A DNA stretch of 59,320 bases, from NCBI RefSeq assembly GCF_947500125.1, contig NZ_CANMRA010000002.1, positions 214,144 through 273,463 on the forward strand, read 5' to 3'. Positions 23,514 to 31,461 of this stretch are shown here, one piece after another. The notes under the pieces were generated by a model that was not told where the DNA came from, did not search any database, and worked only from the letters and a program-made list of their open reading frames with translations. Source of the stretch: an uncultured Kocuria sp. Its GTDB lineage: Bacteria; Actinomycetota; Actinomycetes; Actinomycetales; Micrococcaceae. How positions within the stretch are numbered: position 1 is the stretch's first letter; every line of letters starts with the position of its first letter. Both the position numbers and the translations under genes were made by a program.

Positions 23514-25452
23514 CGGCACTCCTCTCCTCGGGCTCGAAGCCCGGATATCTCGCGGCGGTGACGAGCACGCTCAGCACCACCAGGTCGAAGGCGACCCAGG
23601 CCACGTTGACCAGGGTTCCCACCGGTTCGTTCAGCCCCGCCGCCAGCCGGACGGTCCCCACCACGAGGGCCGCGGCCAGCAGCCCCATCACCACCAGCTG
23701 CGGTCTGATGAGGTGCCAGGCGGGACCGGCGTCCTGCCGCACCTTGGGCGTGACCGCGAAGCCGAGGGGCCGGCCGAACCACACGTTGCGCGCGGCCGTG
23801 GTGCACGCCCTGATCCAGATGGGGAACAGGGCCAGGCTGTACTGCTGGCCCCGCCAGGTGGGGATGCCCCGGCCCACCACCAGGAACAGCAGCTGGTTCA
23901 CCACCATGAACGGGATGAACCGGACGAAGAAGTCCCAGCTGAGGCTCGTGACCGGCAGGATGCCCAGGACCAGGTACACGATCGGGGCGGCGAAGTAGAC
24001 GACGGCCGCGAAGCCGCTCAGGTAGCTCCACATCGTGGCGAAGTACATGAGCCGCTGCCCCCAGCCGAGCCGGCGCTGCAGCAGCGGGTTCTCCCGGAGC
24101 AGGACCTGCACCGTGCCCTGCGCCCAGCGCAGGCGCTGGGTGAGCATGGTCTTCAGGTCCTCGGGAGCCAGTCCGTGGGCGAGGATCTCGTGGTGGTAGA
24201 CGCTGCGCCAGCCCAGGCCGTGCAGGCGCATCGCGGTGGCCATGTCCTCGGTGACCGAGATCGTCGCCAGCGGCATCACCGGCTGGGCCTCGCCGGGCCG
24301 GTCCACGGAGACGGCCTCGAGCACCTCCCGCACCGGCTCCACGGCGGCCAGCGGGGAGAGGTCGCGGCGGGACATCCGGTCCACGGCGGAGGCGAGCTCG
24401 TCCGGCCACACCATGCCGTCCTCGGGGGGCAGCTCCAGGGCGGCGATCGAGGCGAGGTCGGCCTCGATCTGCGAGAAGTCGCGGGTGACCGTCCGCCGGG
24501 CCGCCGCGTCCACCTCCCGCTGCAGCCGGTAGGTCAGCTCGGTCAGGGGGGCCCCGGCCTTCAGCTCGGCGCGGGCCCGCTCGGTGGCGGCCTCGACGTC
24601 GTCGAGCATCCCGGCGACGACGGGGTTCGCGGCCTCCGGGGACCGTCGCGCCTTCCGCAGGGCCGCCCGCGTGCGGGCGAGGGCGTCCTTGACGTCGTGC
24701 TCGACCTCGCGGACGTACCCGGAGAGCCCGAGCTGCATGAGCGCCTCGCGGCGCAGGATCGCGTTGGAGCCGCAGAAGAAGGCGGCGTTCCAGCCGTCCT
24801 TGCCCTGCTGGATGGGACCGTAGAACAGGGGGGCCTGGCTGCCGAGCGGGTCGTGGCGGGGCACGTTGACGAACCACTGCGGCGTCTGGACGAGCGCCAC
24901 CTTCCGGTCGTTGAACCAGCCCAGGGTGCGGTCCAGGATCCCCGGGTCCGGGACCTGGTCGGCGTCGAGGATCAGGAGGAACTCGCCCTGGGTCGTCATC
25001 AGGGCGTTGTTGAGGTTGCCGGCCTTGGCGTGGCGCGGCCGGTCGGCCCAGTCCTCGCTGCGCGTCAGGTAGCCCAGTCCGTGCTCGGCGGCGAGCGCCT
25101 CCAGCTCGGGTCGGGCCCCGTCGTCGAGGATCCACGTGCTGTGCGGGTGACGGATCGCCTGCGCCGCCAGGGCGGTGCCCATCACGAGGTCGAGGGGCTC
25201 GTCGTAGGTGGTGATGAAGACGTCGACCGTGGCGCCCGGGGGCGGGGCGCCGGCCTTGCCGCGGCGCCTCAGCCGCCACACGGTGAGCCCGAAGAGCGAG
25301 ACGTCGATGAGGCTGTACGTCTCGGCGAGCACGAGGGGCACGGCGATCCACCACGCGGACCAGTTCAGCGACTCGAGCCAGCGCCAGGCGATGTAGTTGA
25401 CCCCGAGCAGGAGGGTCAGGACGACCAGCAGCCGGACGAGGAAGCGGTTCAC
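23497..25452 (-). CDS. Cellulose-synthase-like processive glycosyltransferase (GT2) with large insertion
   Basis: A 651-residue membrane GT2. Two N-terminal helices (residues ~4-20, 33-58), then the catalytic domain: DD at 110-111, DAD at 163-165, FFCGSN at 226-230, TED at 401-403, QRLRW at 439-443, then about five membrane helices at ~456-635. These are all the motifs of processive synthases such as BcsA. No PilZ domain is present. Residues ~246-397, between FCGSN and TED, form a ~150-residue charged helical insertion where BcsA has only a few residues. It probably makes an extracellular beta-glycan. GTG 25452 overlaps the preceding stop as GTGA and the 3' end overlaps the STAS gene, so it is embedded in the signalling operon. 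Confidence 0.85.
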   Translation of the reverse strand: MNRFLVRLLVVLTLLLGVNYIAWRWLESLNWSAWWIAVPLVLAETYSLIDVSLFGLTVWRLRRRGKAGAPPPGATVDVFITTYDEPLDLVMGTALAAQAIRHPHSTWILDDGARPELEALAAEHGLGYLTRSEDWADRPRHAKAGNLNNALMTTQGEFLLILDADQVPDPGILDRTLGWFNDRKVALVQTPQWFVNVPRHDPLGSQAPLFYGPIQQGKDGWNAAFFCGSNAILRREALMQLGLSGYVREVEHDVKDALARTRAALRKARRSPEAANPVVAGMLDDVEAATERARAELKAGAPLTELTYRLQREVDAAARRTVTRDFSQIEADLASIAALELPPEDGMVWPDELASAVDRMSRRDLSPLAAVEPVREVLEAVSVDRPGEAQPVMPLATISVTEDMATAMRLHGLGWRSVYHHEILAHGLAPEDLKTMLTQRLRWAQGTVQVLLRENPLLQRRLGWGQRLMYFATMWSYLSGFAAVVYFAAPIVYLVLGILPVTSLSWDFFVRFIPFMVVNQLLFLVVGRGIPTWRGQQYSLALFPIWIRACTTAARNVWFGRPLGFAVTPKVRQDAGPAWHLIRPQLVVMGLLAAALVVGTVRLAAGLNEPVGTLVNVAWVAFDLVVLSVLVTAARYPGFEPEERSADAVHG

Positions 25453-26546
25453 GGGGCGGCCCGGCGCCGGACGACCACGGCGGTGACGTCGTCGGAGAGG
25501 GCGTCCCCGCTGGCCAGGTCGAGGACCGCGGTGCAGACGGCCTGGGCGTCCTCGTGCCGGGAGACCACGTCCGCGACCGCCCGCACGGCGTCGTCGACGT
25601 CCTCGTAGGCGTCGAGGAGGCCGTCGCTGACGACGACGAGCGCGTCGCCGGGCGCGAGCACGATCCGGCCGGGCACCCACCGGGTCCCGGGCACCGCCCC
25701 CACCGGGGGGCCTCCCGGGCGCAGCCGGTCGATCCCGTCCGCGCGCACGTGCAGCCCCAGCCCGTGGCCCGCGTCGACGTACTCCACGACCCCGCCGGCC
25801 GTGGCCAGGCGGGCGTGGAAGAGCGTGACGAAGGAGTCGGAGTGGGCGAGGTCGTGCTCGAGGTGCCGGCACGTGTCGCGGAAGGCCTGGTCCATGTCCG
25901 GCTGCCCGGCCGCGGAGCGCAGCACGGCGCGCACGGTGGCGGCGATGAGCGCGGCGCCCATGCCCTTGCCCATGGCGTCGGCCAGCGAGACCTGGAGCCC
26001 GCCCTCGGTCGTGTACCAGTCGAAGAAGTCCCCGCCCACGCTGCGGGAGGGCCGGCACGCGCCGGCCACGTCGTAGCCGGGCACGGACGGTGCGGCGGCG
26101 GGCAGCAGGCTGCGCTGGACCTCGGCCGCGCGGCGCAGCTCCTCGGCGTCGGCCTGCTCGGCCCGGGCGCGCGGCCGGCGGAACATCGCCTCGATCCGGG
26201 CCTGCAGCTCGCGGGGGCTGAACGGCTTGCTGATGTAGTCGTCCGCCCCGAGCTCGAGACCCTCCAGCCGGTCGATCTCCCCCGGGCGGGCCGTGACCAT
26301 GAGCAGGTAGGCGTCGGAGAACTGCCGGACCCGCCGGCAGACCTCCAGCCCGTCGAGGTCCGGGAGGTTGAGGTCCAGGGTGATGAGGTCGGCGCCGTGG
26401 CGGCGCACGGCCTCGAGGCCCTCGAGGCCGGTCGCGGCGGTCGTCACGGCGAAGCCGCGCATGCCGATGGTCTGGGCGAGGAGGTTGCGGATGTCGTCGT
26501 GGTCTTCGATCACGACGGCACGGCGACCCTGGGGGGAGGGGGTCAT
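25449..26546 (-). CDS. Response regulator with PP2C (RsbU/SpoIIE-type) phosphatase output
   Basis: A 365-residue protein. Residues 8-122 are a receiver domain with acidic pair ED/DD at 14-18, phospho-acceptor Asp58 (LITLDLNLP) and Lys107 (ISKPF). A short linker helix (AEELRRAAEVQRSLLPAAAP) leads to a PP2C phosphatase with metal motifs GGDFFDW (171-177), LADAMGKGMGAAL (189-201), VVSDGLLDA and DDVTAVVV. Phosphorylation by the divergent histidine kinase would switch on dephosphorylation of the STAS protein. It is the first gene of the operon. No strong Shine-Dalgarno precedes ATG 26546. Confidence 0.9.
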   Translation of the reverse strand: MTPSPQGRRAVVIEDHDDIRNLLAQTIGMRGFAVTTAATGLEGLEAVRRHGADLITLDLNLPDLDGLEVCRRVRQFSDAYLLMVTARPGEIDRLEGLELGADDYISKPFSPRELQARIEAMFRRPRARAEQADAEELRRAAEVQRSLLPAAAPSVPGYDVAGACRPSRSVGGDFFDWYTTEGGLQVSLADAMGKGMGAALIAATVRAVLRSAAGQPDMDQAFRDTCRHLEHDLAHSDSFVTLFHARLATAGGVVEYVDAGHGLGLHVRADGIDRLRPGGPPVGAVPGTRWVPGRIVLAPGDALVVVSDGLLDAYEDVDDAVRAVADVVSRHEDAQAVCTAVLDLASGDALSDDVTAVVVRRRAAP

Positions 26547-26625
26547 GAACTCATTAAGCCGCTATTCTTTGCAATTGTCATCCCGACCCCCCGAGGGTGA
26601 CGCACCCTGTCGGAAGAGATTTCCC
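26547..26625. promoter_or_regulatory. Divergent promoter region between the PP2C regulator and the histidine kinase
   Basis: A 79-bp region with an AT-rich core at 26553-26580, unusual in this DNA, that must hold both promoters. No confident -35/-10 pair can be assigned. A small hairpin (AGGGTG 26594-26599 with CACCCT 26603-26608) precedes the kinase Shine-Dalgarno GGAAGAGA. Confidence 0.5.
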
Positions 26626-28443
26626 GTGGACCGTCTGCTCACCGTCCTCTCCCTCGACCGGATCAGCTTCCACGAGCTGTCGATGCGCTCGCGCGTGCTC
26701 CTCAGCCAGCTCCCGCTCTTCGTCACGACCGTGGTGCTCGTCGCCGGGATCTGGGTCGTGCACGAGCCGCTGCGGGACGATCTGCGGGTGCAGCTGGCCC
26801 TGGCGCTCACGATCGCGCTGACGGCCCTGTGCGTGCTGGTGCCGTGGGACCGGCTGCCGGACGGGGCGTTCCTGGCCGTGCCGGTCCTGGACTTCGTCCC
26901 CATCACCCTGCTGCGGGAGGGCACCCTGAGCACGGTGACCGGGGTGGGCATCATGGCGGCGTTCCCCGTCATCTGGTTCACCGGCTCGGGGCGGCTGCCC
27001 CGGGCGTCCGCACCACTGGGGTTCCTGCTGACCCTCGCCATGGTCTGGGTCCCGCTCGCCGTGCCACCCCGGCCGCTGAGCGCGCAGCTGCTGACGGCAC
27101 CGCTGCTGATCCCGTTCATGCTGCTGGGCATCGGGCTCACCGTCCAGGTGCTGTCGAACAGCATGGAGCGCCAGAACTCCGAGCTCGGGGCCAAGGACGC
27201 CGAGCTGCGCCGGCTGCTGGCCGTGACCGCGCGGCGCGAGCGGCTGCTGAACACCGTCCTGGACACGGTGGACGTGGGCGTGCTGGCGATCGACGAGCAC
27301 GGCCACGACATCCTCATGAACCGGCGCCAGCACCGCATCCACGAGGTGTCCCTGCCCGAGGGGATGCGGGACGGCGCCGAGGCGGACCTGCGCCTCTACG
27401 CGGACGGGGCCGGGACGCCGCTGCCGGTGGACCGGCGTCCCGCCCTCCGGGCCATCCGCGGCGAGTCCTTCTCCGACGTCCTGGTGTGGGCGGGGACGCC
27501 TCCCGTGCAGCGGGTCCTCTCGGTGTCCGCCCGGGTGCTCCGGGACGAGGACGGGGGGACCGAGGGCTCCGTCCTGTCCTTCAACGACGTGACCGAGCTG
27601 GTGGCCGCCCTGCAGGCCAAGGACGACTTCCTGGCCGGCGTCTCCCACGAGTTGCGCACGCCCCTGACGTCGATCCGCGGCTACACGGAGCTCCTGGCCA
27701 TGGACGGCCGGCTCCCCGGGCACGTCCGCTCCGGACTGGAGGTCGTCGAGCGCAACGCGGACCAGCTGCTCGTCCTGGTCGAGGACCTCCTCCGCACGGC
27801 CGGCCCCGGGCTGGAGCTGCAGCAGGCGGAGGCCGACCTCGTCCAGGTCGTCCAGCAGTCCGTCGCGGCCGCCGGGCTCCGCGCGGCCGGGGCGGGGGTG
27901 GAGCTGCGGGTCGACGCCCCGCCCCGCCTCGTCCTGCCCTGCGACCCCGTGCGCCTGGGCCAGGTGCTCGACAACCTGCTCTCCAACGCCATCAAGTACT
28001 CCCCGGACGGCGGACCGGTGACGGTCCGGGTGGTCCCGGCCGGGGCCACCGTGCGGGTGCAGGTCGCCGACCGCGGCATGGGGATGCGCCCGGAGGACGC
28101 CGAGAACGTGTTCGGCCGGTTCTTCCGCAGTCGCAACGCCCGGATGAGCGCGATCCCGGGGCTGGGCCTGGGGCTGGCGGTCGTGCGCGAGATCGTCGAG
28201 CGCCACGGCGGCACGGTCCGGTGCGAGAGCGCGCCGGGGCAGGGGACGGTCTTCACCCTCACCCTCCCCGCGGCCGGACCGGCCGGCGCGGAGCACGGCG
28301 CGCGGGCGGACCGGGCGGGCTCACCGGCTGTACTCGAGCCGGATCGAGTCGTCGTCGGGCAGCACCAGGACCGTGCTGCCGGCGACGGTCCAGTGCTCGG
28401 GCAGGAGGAAGTACCGGCCGCCGCGCAGCGTGAGCAGCCGTAG
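26626..28443 (+). CDS. Membrane sensor histidine kinase
   Basis: A 605-residue kinase. About six hydrophobic segments in residues ~28-180, a coiled coil (ELGAKDAELRRLLAVTARRER), a PAS-like region (LNTVLDTVDVGVLAIDEHGHDI), then HisKA with SHELRTPL (His341) and an ATPase domain with N-box LLSNAIKYS, G1 VADRGMGM and G2 GLGLGLAVV. GTG 26626 has GGAAGAGA 6 nt upstream. The frame continues past the normal end of the catalytic domain and finishes at TAG 28441-28443, so its last 41 codons lie antisense to the 3' end of the next gene. Its divergence from the receiver-PP2C gene makes that protein the likely partner. Confidence 0.88.
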   Translation: MDRLLTVLSLDRISFHELSMRSRVLLSQLPLFVTTVVLVAGIWVVHEPLRDDLRVQLALALTIALTALCVLVPWDRLPDGAFLAVPVLDFVPITLLREGTLSTVTGVGIMAAFPVIWFTGSGRLPRASAPLGFLLTLAMVWVPLAVPPRPLSAQLLTAPLLIPFMLLGIGLTVQVLSNSMERQNSELGAKDAELRRLLAVTARRERLLNTVLDTVDVGVLAIDEHGHDILMNRRQHRIHEVSLPEGMRDGAEADLRLYADGAGTPLPVDRRPALRAIRGESFSDVLVWAGTPPVQRVLSVSARVLRDEDGGTEGSVLSFNDVTELVAALQAKDDFLAGVSHELRTPLTSIRGYTELLAMDGRLPGHVRSGLEVVERNADQLLVLVEDLLRTAGPGLELQQAEADLVQVVQQSVAAAGLRAAGAGVELRVDAPPRLVLPCDPVRLGQVLDNLLSNAIKYSPDGGPVTVRVVPAGATVRVQVADRGMGMRPEDAENVFGRFFRSRNARMSAIPGLGLGLAVVREIVERHGGTVRCESAPGQGTVFTLTLPAAGPAGAEHGARADRAGSPAVLEPDRVVVGQHQDRAAGDGPVLGQEEVPAAAQREQP

Positions 28444-29196
28444 CCCGTCGTAGCGGTGGAGCGGGTCCTCGGGGGCGCCCAGTTGCTCCGCACCGACCCG
28501 GGGGAGGCCCACGTGCAGGGGCTCCTGGCTGTAGACGACCGTCCGCGGCATCGACTCCAGCTCGTGCTCCAGGTCGTGGGCCATGGCCCTGCCCGTCTCC
28601 TCGGCCACGGACGACGTGCCCCAGAACACCAGGAGGGCGACCACGGACACCAGCGCGGCGGCGCCCAGGAGCTGCCCCCGCGGTGCGGTGGGCGCCCCGC
28701 CGCGGGCCGTGACCCGCTGTCGGAGACCCGCGGCCCACGCGGCGCCCAGGACGCACAGCGCCATGGCGAAGGGGAGGATCCAGGCCTCCCTGCTCTCCCG
28801 AACGGCGCGCTCCAGGAACCACCCGGCCACGGCCAGCCCGACGAAGAACCACGTCCCCCGGCGCGCCAACCGGGCCACCGGGGCGCTCCCGGACCGGCGC
28901 ACACGGGCATCGGCGTGCTCCCGGATCCTGCGGTCCGCCCACACCCCGACGAGGACGGCCACGGCGATCCAGAAGAGCTGGACGTACAGGGAGCTGATGC
29001 TCAGCAGCAGGTAGTCCTGGGTGGTGTAGCCGAAGAGGTTCACGTCCAGGCCCATCTCCCGGGCCTGGGCACCGGCGCGGACCCAGCCGTAGTGGAGGAG
29101 CAGGGCCGTGAGCAGGCTCGCCGACACGCCCAGCTGCGAGACCGCCTGGAGCAGCCGCGTCCAGGGCGGGGACGGGGCCGGCCCCTGTTCCGCCAC
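28321..29196 (-). CDS. Hypothetical membrane protein
   Basis: A 291-residue protein with about five membrane helices (residues ~15-37, 52-76, 103-120, 131-149, 168-187) followed by a ~100-residue soluble C-terminal domain (ETGRAMAHDLEHELESMP...). No family is recognised. GTG 29196 lies 8 nt after the lipoprotein stop, with TAGGGG as a possible Shine-Dalgarno, so the two form an operon. Its 3' end overlaps the histidine kinase tail on the opposite strand by 123 bp. A joint envelope role with the lipoprotein is an inference. Confidence 0.7.
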   Translation of the reverse strand: MAEQGPAPSPPWTRLLQAVSQLGVSASLLTALLLHYGWVRAGAQAREMGLDVNLFGYTTQDYLLLSISSLYVQLFWIAVAVLVGVWADRRIREHADARVRRSGSAPVARLARRGTWFFVGLAVAGWFLERAVRESREAWILPFAMALCVLGAAWAAGLRQRVTARGGAPTAPRGQLLGAAALVSVVALLVFWGTSSVAEETGRAMAHDLEHELESMPRTVVYSQEPLHVGLPRVGAEQLGAPEDPLHRYDGLRLLTLRGGRYFLLPEHWTVAGSTVLVLPDDDSIRLEYSR

Positions 29197-29204
29197 CGTG
29201 GCCC

Positions 29205-30179
29205 CTACGGGGTGGGCGACGGAGCCGGGGCGTCCGCCGGAGCCGGGGCTCCCGTCGCGGTCGGAGCGGTCCCGGGAACCGGGGCGCCCGTCGGAGCCGG
29301 GGCGGCCGTCGGCGGCGGGCTGGGACAGGCGGCCGCCGGGACCTGGTACACCAGGTACGCCAGACCGCTGACGGGCCAGTCCGCGTCCGAGACGGACACC
29401 GGGACGTAGCCGGTCACGTCGGAGGGAGGGGCGCGGAAGAACAGGCTCCCGTTGCCCTGCTGCACCGGCACCTCCGTGGCCCCCACCGTCACCGCGCGGA
29501 TGCCCTCGGGCGGCACCCACTCGAGATTGCCCTGCAGGAAGACGGGGGCGCCCCCGCAGGTCGAGACGGGGATCTCCAGGCCCTCCGTCCCCGGTGCCAG
29601 GGGCGAGACGAGGCTCTCCAGGACGAGGGGGCAGGCCGTGCCGTCGGGGACCCGGAGGTCGGGGACCGTCTCCGGTGTCCGGCGGTGGAACTCGACCAGC
29701 CGCCGCAGGCCCGCCACGGTCTCCTCCTCCCAGCAGCTCGCGGGTGCCGGAGCGGCGGCCAGGGCCTCCTCGCCCTGCCGCCACAGCTCGGGGTCGTTGG
29801 TCGTGGCGGCCTCGCACAGGACGGCGCCGGCTCGCGGAATGGGCTGGGCCCAGGACGCGAGCAGCTGCTCGTCGCCGCAGTCGCCGTCCTTCAGGGGGTC
29901 GTACCAGAGCGGGGTGCCCTCCCCGGTGGGCCCCATGCGCAGCCAGGTCAGGATGCGCGACACCGGGGGATCGCCGGAGTCGCTCGGGTCCGGCGTCGCC
30001 GAGCCCGGCGGGACGGCGGAGCCCGACGGGGCCGCCGAGTCCGACGGGGCCCGGGAGTCCGCGGAGGTCGGGGCGGGCTCGCCCGGGGGAGGGGCGGGGG
30101 AGGGGCTGCAGGCCGGCACGGCCAGTGCCGCTCCGGCCAGGACGAGCGTGCAGAGCCGCTGTCGGGAACGGAGTTGCAT
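29205..30179 (-). CDS. Hypothetical lipoprotein with low-complexity flanks
   Basis: A 324-residue exported lipoprotein. Signal peptide MQLRSRQRLCTLVLAGAALA with lipobox AVPAC (Cys24). A Pro/Ser/Asp-rich linker (residues ~25-75) precedes a folded domain with five or more cysteines (for example DCGDEQ, SCWEEE, TACPLV, STCGG). The C-terminal ~40 residues are Pro/Ala/Thr repeats. I do not recognise the family. The repetitive ends resemble cell-wall spanning linkers. The ATG used is the one just before the signal peptide rather than the longer frame start at 30254. First gene of a pair with the membrane protein. Confidence 0.7.
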   Translation of the reverse strand: MQLRSRQRLCTLVLAGAALAVPACSPSPAPPPGEPAPTSADSRAPSDSAAPSGSAVPPGSATPDPSDSGDPPVSRILTWLRMGPTGEGTPLWYDPLKDGDCGDEQLLASWAQPIPRAGAVLCEAATTNDPELWRQGEEALAAAPAPASCWEEETVAGLRRLVEFHRRTPETVPDLRVPDGTACPLVLESLVSPLAPGTEGLEIPVSTCGGAPVFLQGNLEWVPPEGIRAVTVGATEVPVQQGNGSLFFRAPPSDVTGYVPVSVSDADWPVSGLAYLVYQVPAAACPSPPPTAAPAPTGAPVPGTAPTATGAPAPADAPAPSPTP

Positions 30180-30339
30180 GCTGCACCGCCAAAGTCGTCC
30201 GTGGTGGCCGATCGCCCGGGTTGGCCTCAGCGTACGGCGGCTTCCAGGCGGCAAACAGGGCTGTGACCAGGGGTGACGCGACTGTGACGACCGGTGCGCG
30301 ACGTCCGTCGTGGACGGCGGGGCGCCGGGGCGACGCGAA

Positions 30340-30368
30340 AGGCTCCGGACCCAGTGGGTCCGGAGCCT
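30340..30368 (-). terminator. Terminator of tRNA-Thr(CGT)
   Basis: A perfect 13-bp stem with a 3-nt loop. On the minus strand it starts 10 nt after the tRNA and ends in TTTCG. Confidence 0.75.
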
Positions 30369-30378
30369 CGTCTCGTGG

Positions 30379-30454
30379 TGGAGCCTCCTGTCGGAATCGA
30401 ACCGACGACCTTTTCATTACGAGTGAAACGCTCTACCGACTGAGCTAAGGAGGC
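30379..30454 (-). tRNA. tRNA-Thr (anticodon CGT)
   Basis: A 76-nt tRNA. Acceptor GCCTCCT pairs with AGGAGGC, the anticodon loop CTCGTAA gives CGT (plus-strand 30419-30421), and the T-loop is TTCGATT. The 3' CCA is encoded, unlike in the two tRNA-Ser genes of this window. It decodes ACG. Confidence 0.96.
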
Positions 30455-30675
30455 GTGCACGCGGCCGTCCGGGACGGCCTCAGTGCAGGTGAAACTGTAG
30501 CAGAGAGCGCCGGGGCGTCCCCAATCGGAGCGGCCGGGCGCCGTGCGGGAGTTCCCCGGGAGTTCACCGGCTCTTCGGCCGCTCGGCCTTACCGGCCCGG
30601 AGGACCGGGGCGCAGCATGGACGGACACGACGACGGGGCGGGCCGCTGCGGTCCGCCCGGAACAGGAGCGGCCCC

Positions 30676-31395
30676 GTGCGCACCCCGGACAGCGGCATCG
30701 CGCCGGACCTCGAGCTGGCCTTCCTGGACATGTCCGGGACCGTGTTCCACGACAACGGGATCATGGAGCGGGCCTTCGAGCGCACCGTGACGGGTCTCGG
30801 CGTCGACCCGGGTTCGGAGCGGTTCCGGCAGATGCTCCACCACGTCCGGGGCACGCTGGGCCAGTCGAAGGCCGGGGTGCTCGAGCAGCTGTTCGCGACC
30901 GACCCCGAGCAGGCGCGGCGGGCCGTCCGGGACTTCGAGCGCCACCTCGACGAGCTGCTGGCCACCGAGGGGGTCACCCCCGTGGAGGGCGCGGAGGAGG
31001 CCGTCACGGCGCTGCGCGAGGCCGGCCTGCGGGTGTGCCTGGCCACCGGCTACGACCGGCACAGCCTCAACACGCTCCTCGAGCAGCTCGGCTGGACGGG
31101 TCTCGCCGACCTCAGTCTGTGTCCCTCGGACGCGGGGCGCGGACGGCCCTGGCCGGACATGGTGCTCACCGCCGTGCTGGCCCTGGACCTCGGCGATGTC
31201 CGCCGGGTCATGGTGGTGGGGGACACGGCCGCGGACGTGCAGGCCGGGCTGCGGGCCGGCTCCGCGGCGGTGGTCGGCGTCCGCACGGGCGCGCACGACG
31301 CCGCGTCCCTGCGCGCGGCAGGCGCCCACGTGGTGGTCGACTCGGTCCGCGATCTCCCCGGCCTCGTCCGGGCGCCGGTGCCGCGGCGGAGCTGA
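30676..31395 (+). CDS. HAD-superfamily phosphonatase-like hydrolase
   Basis: A 239-residue HAD phosphatase. Motif I is FLDMSGT (nucleophile Asp18, with Ser in the +2 position), motif II is ATGYDRH, motif III Lys is replaced by RGRPWPDM, and motif IV is VMVVGDTAADVQAG. The DMSGT form and GRPWPDM fit the phosphonatase-like hydrolase subfamily related to PhnX, but true phosphonatase has a cap Lys that cannot be confirmed here. No phosphonate genes are nearby. GTG 30676 has AGGAG 7 nt upstream. Confidence 0.8.
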   Translation: MRTPDSGIAPDLELAFLDMSGTVFHDNGIMERAFERTVTGLGVDPGSERFRQMLHHVRGTLGQSKAGVLEQLFATDPEQARRAVRDFERHLDELLATEGVTPVEGAEEAVTALREAGLRVCLATGYDRHSLNTLLEQLGWTGLADLSLCPSDAGRGRPWPDMVLTAVLALDLGDVRRVMVVGDTAADVQAGLRAGSAAVVGVRTGAHDAASLRAAGAHVVVDSVRDLPGLVRAPVPRRS

Positions 31396-31461
31396 CGCCC
31401 GCCGCGCCCCGGTGGGGCGAGGGCGCGGCACGTGCGCCGGTGTGACGCCGGCCGGCCGGGC

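Noticed and set aside
28321-30417. 698-residue fusion of the membrane protein with upstream frame
   Set aside because: The upstream part runs opposite-phase through the lipoprotein gene and the tRNA-Thr gene; GTG 29196 after the lipoprotein stop is the sensible start.
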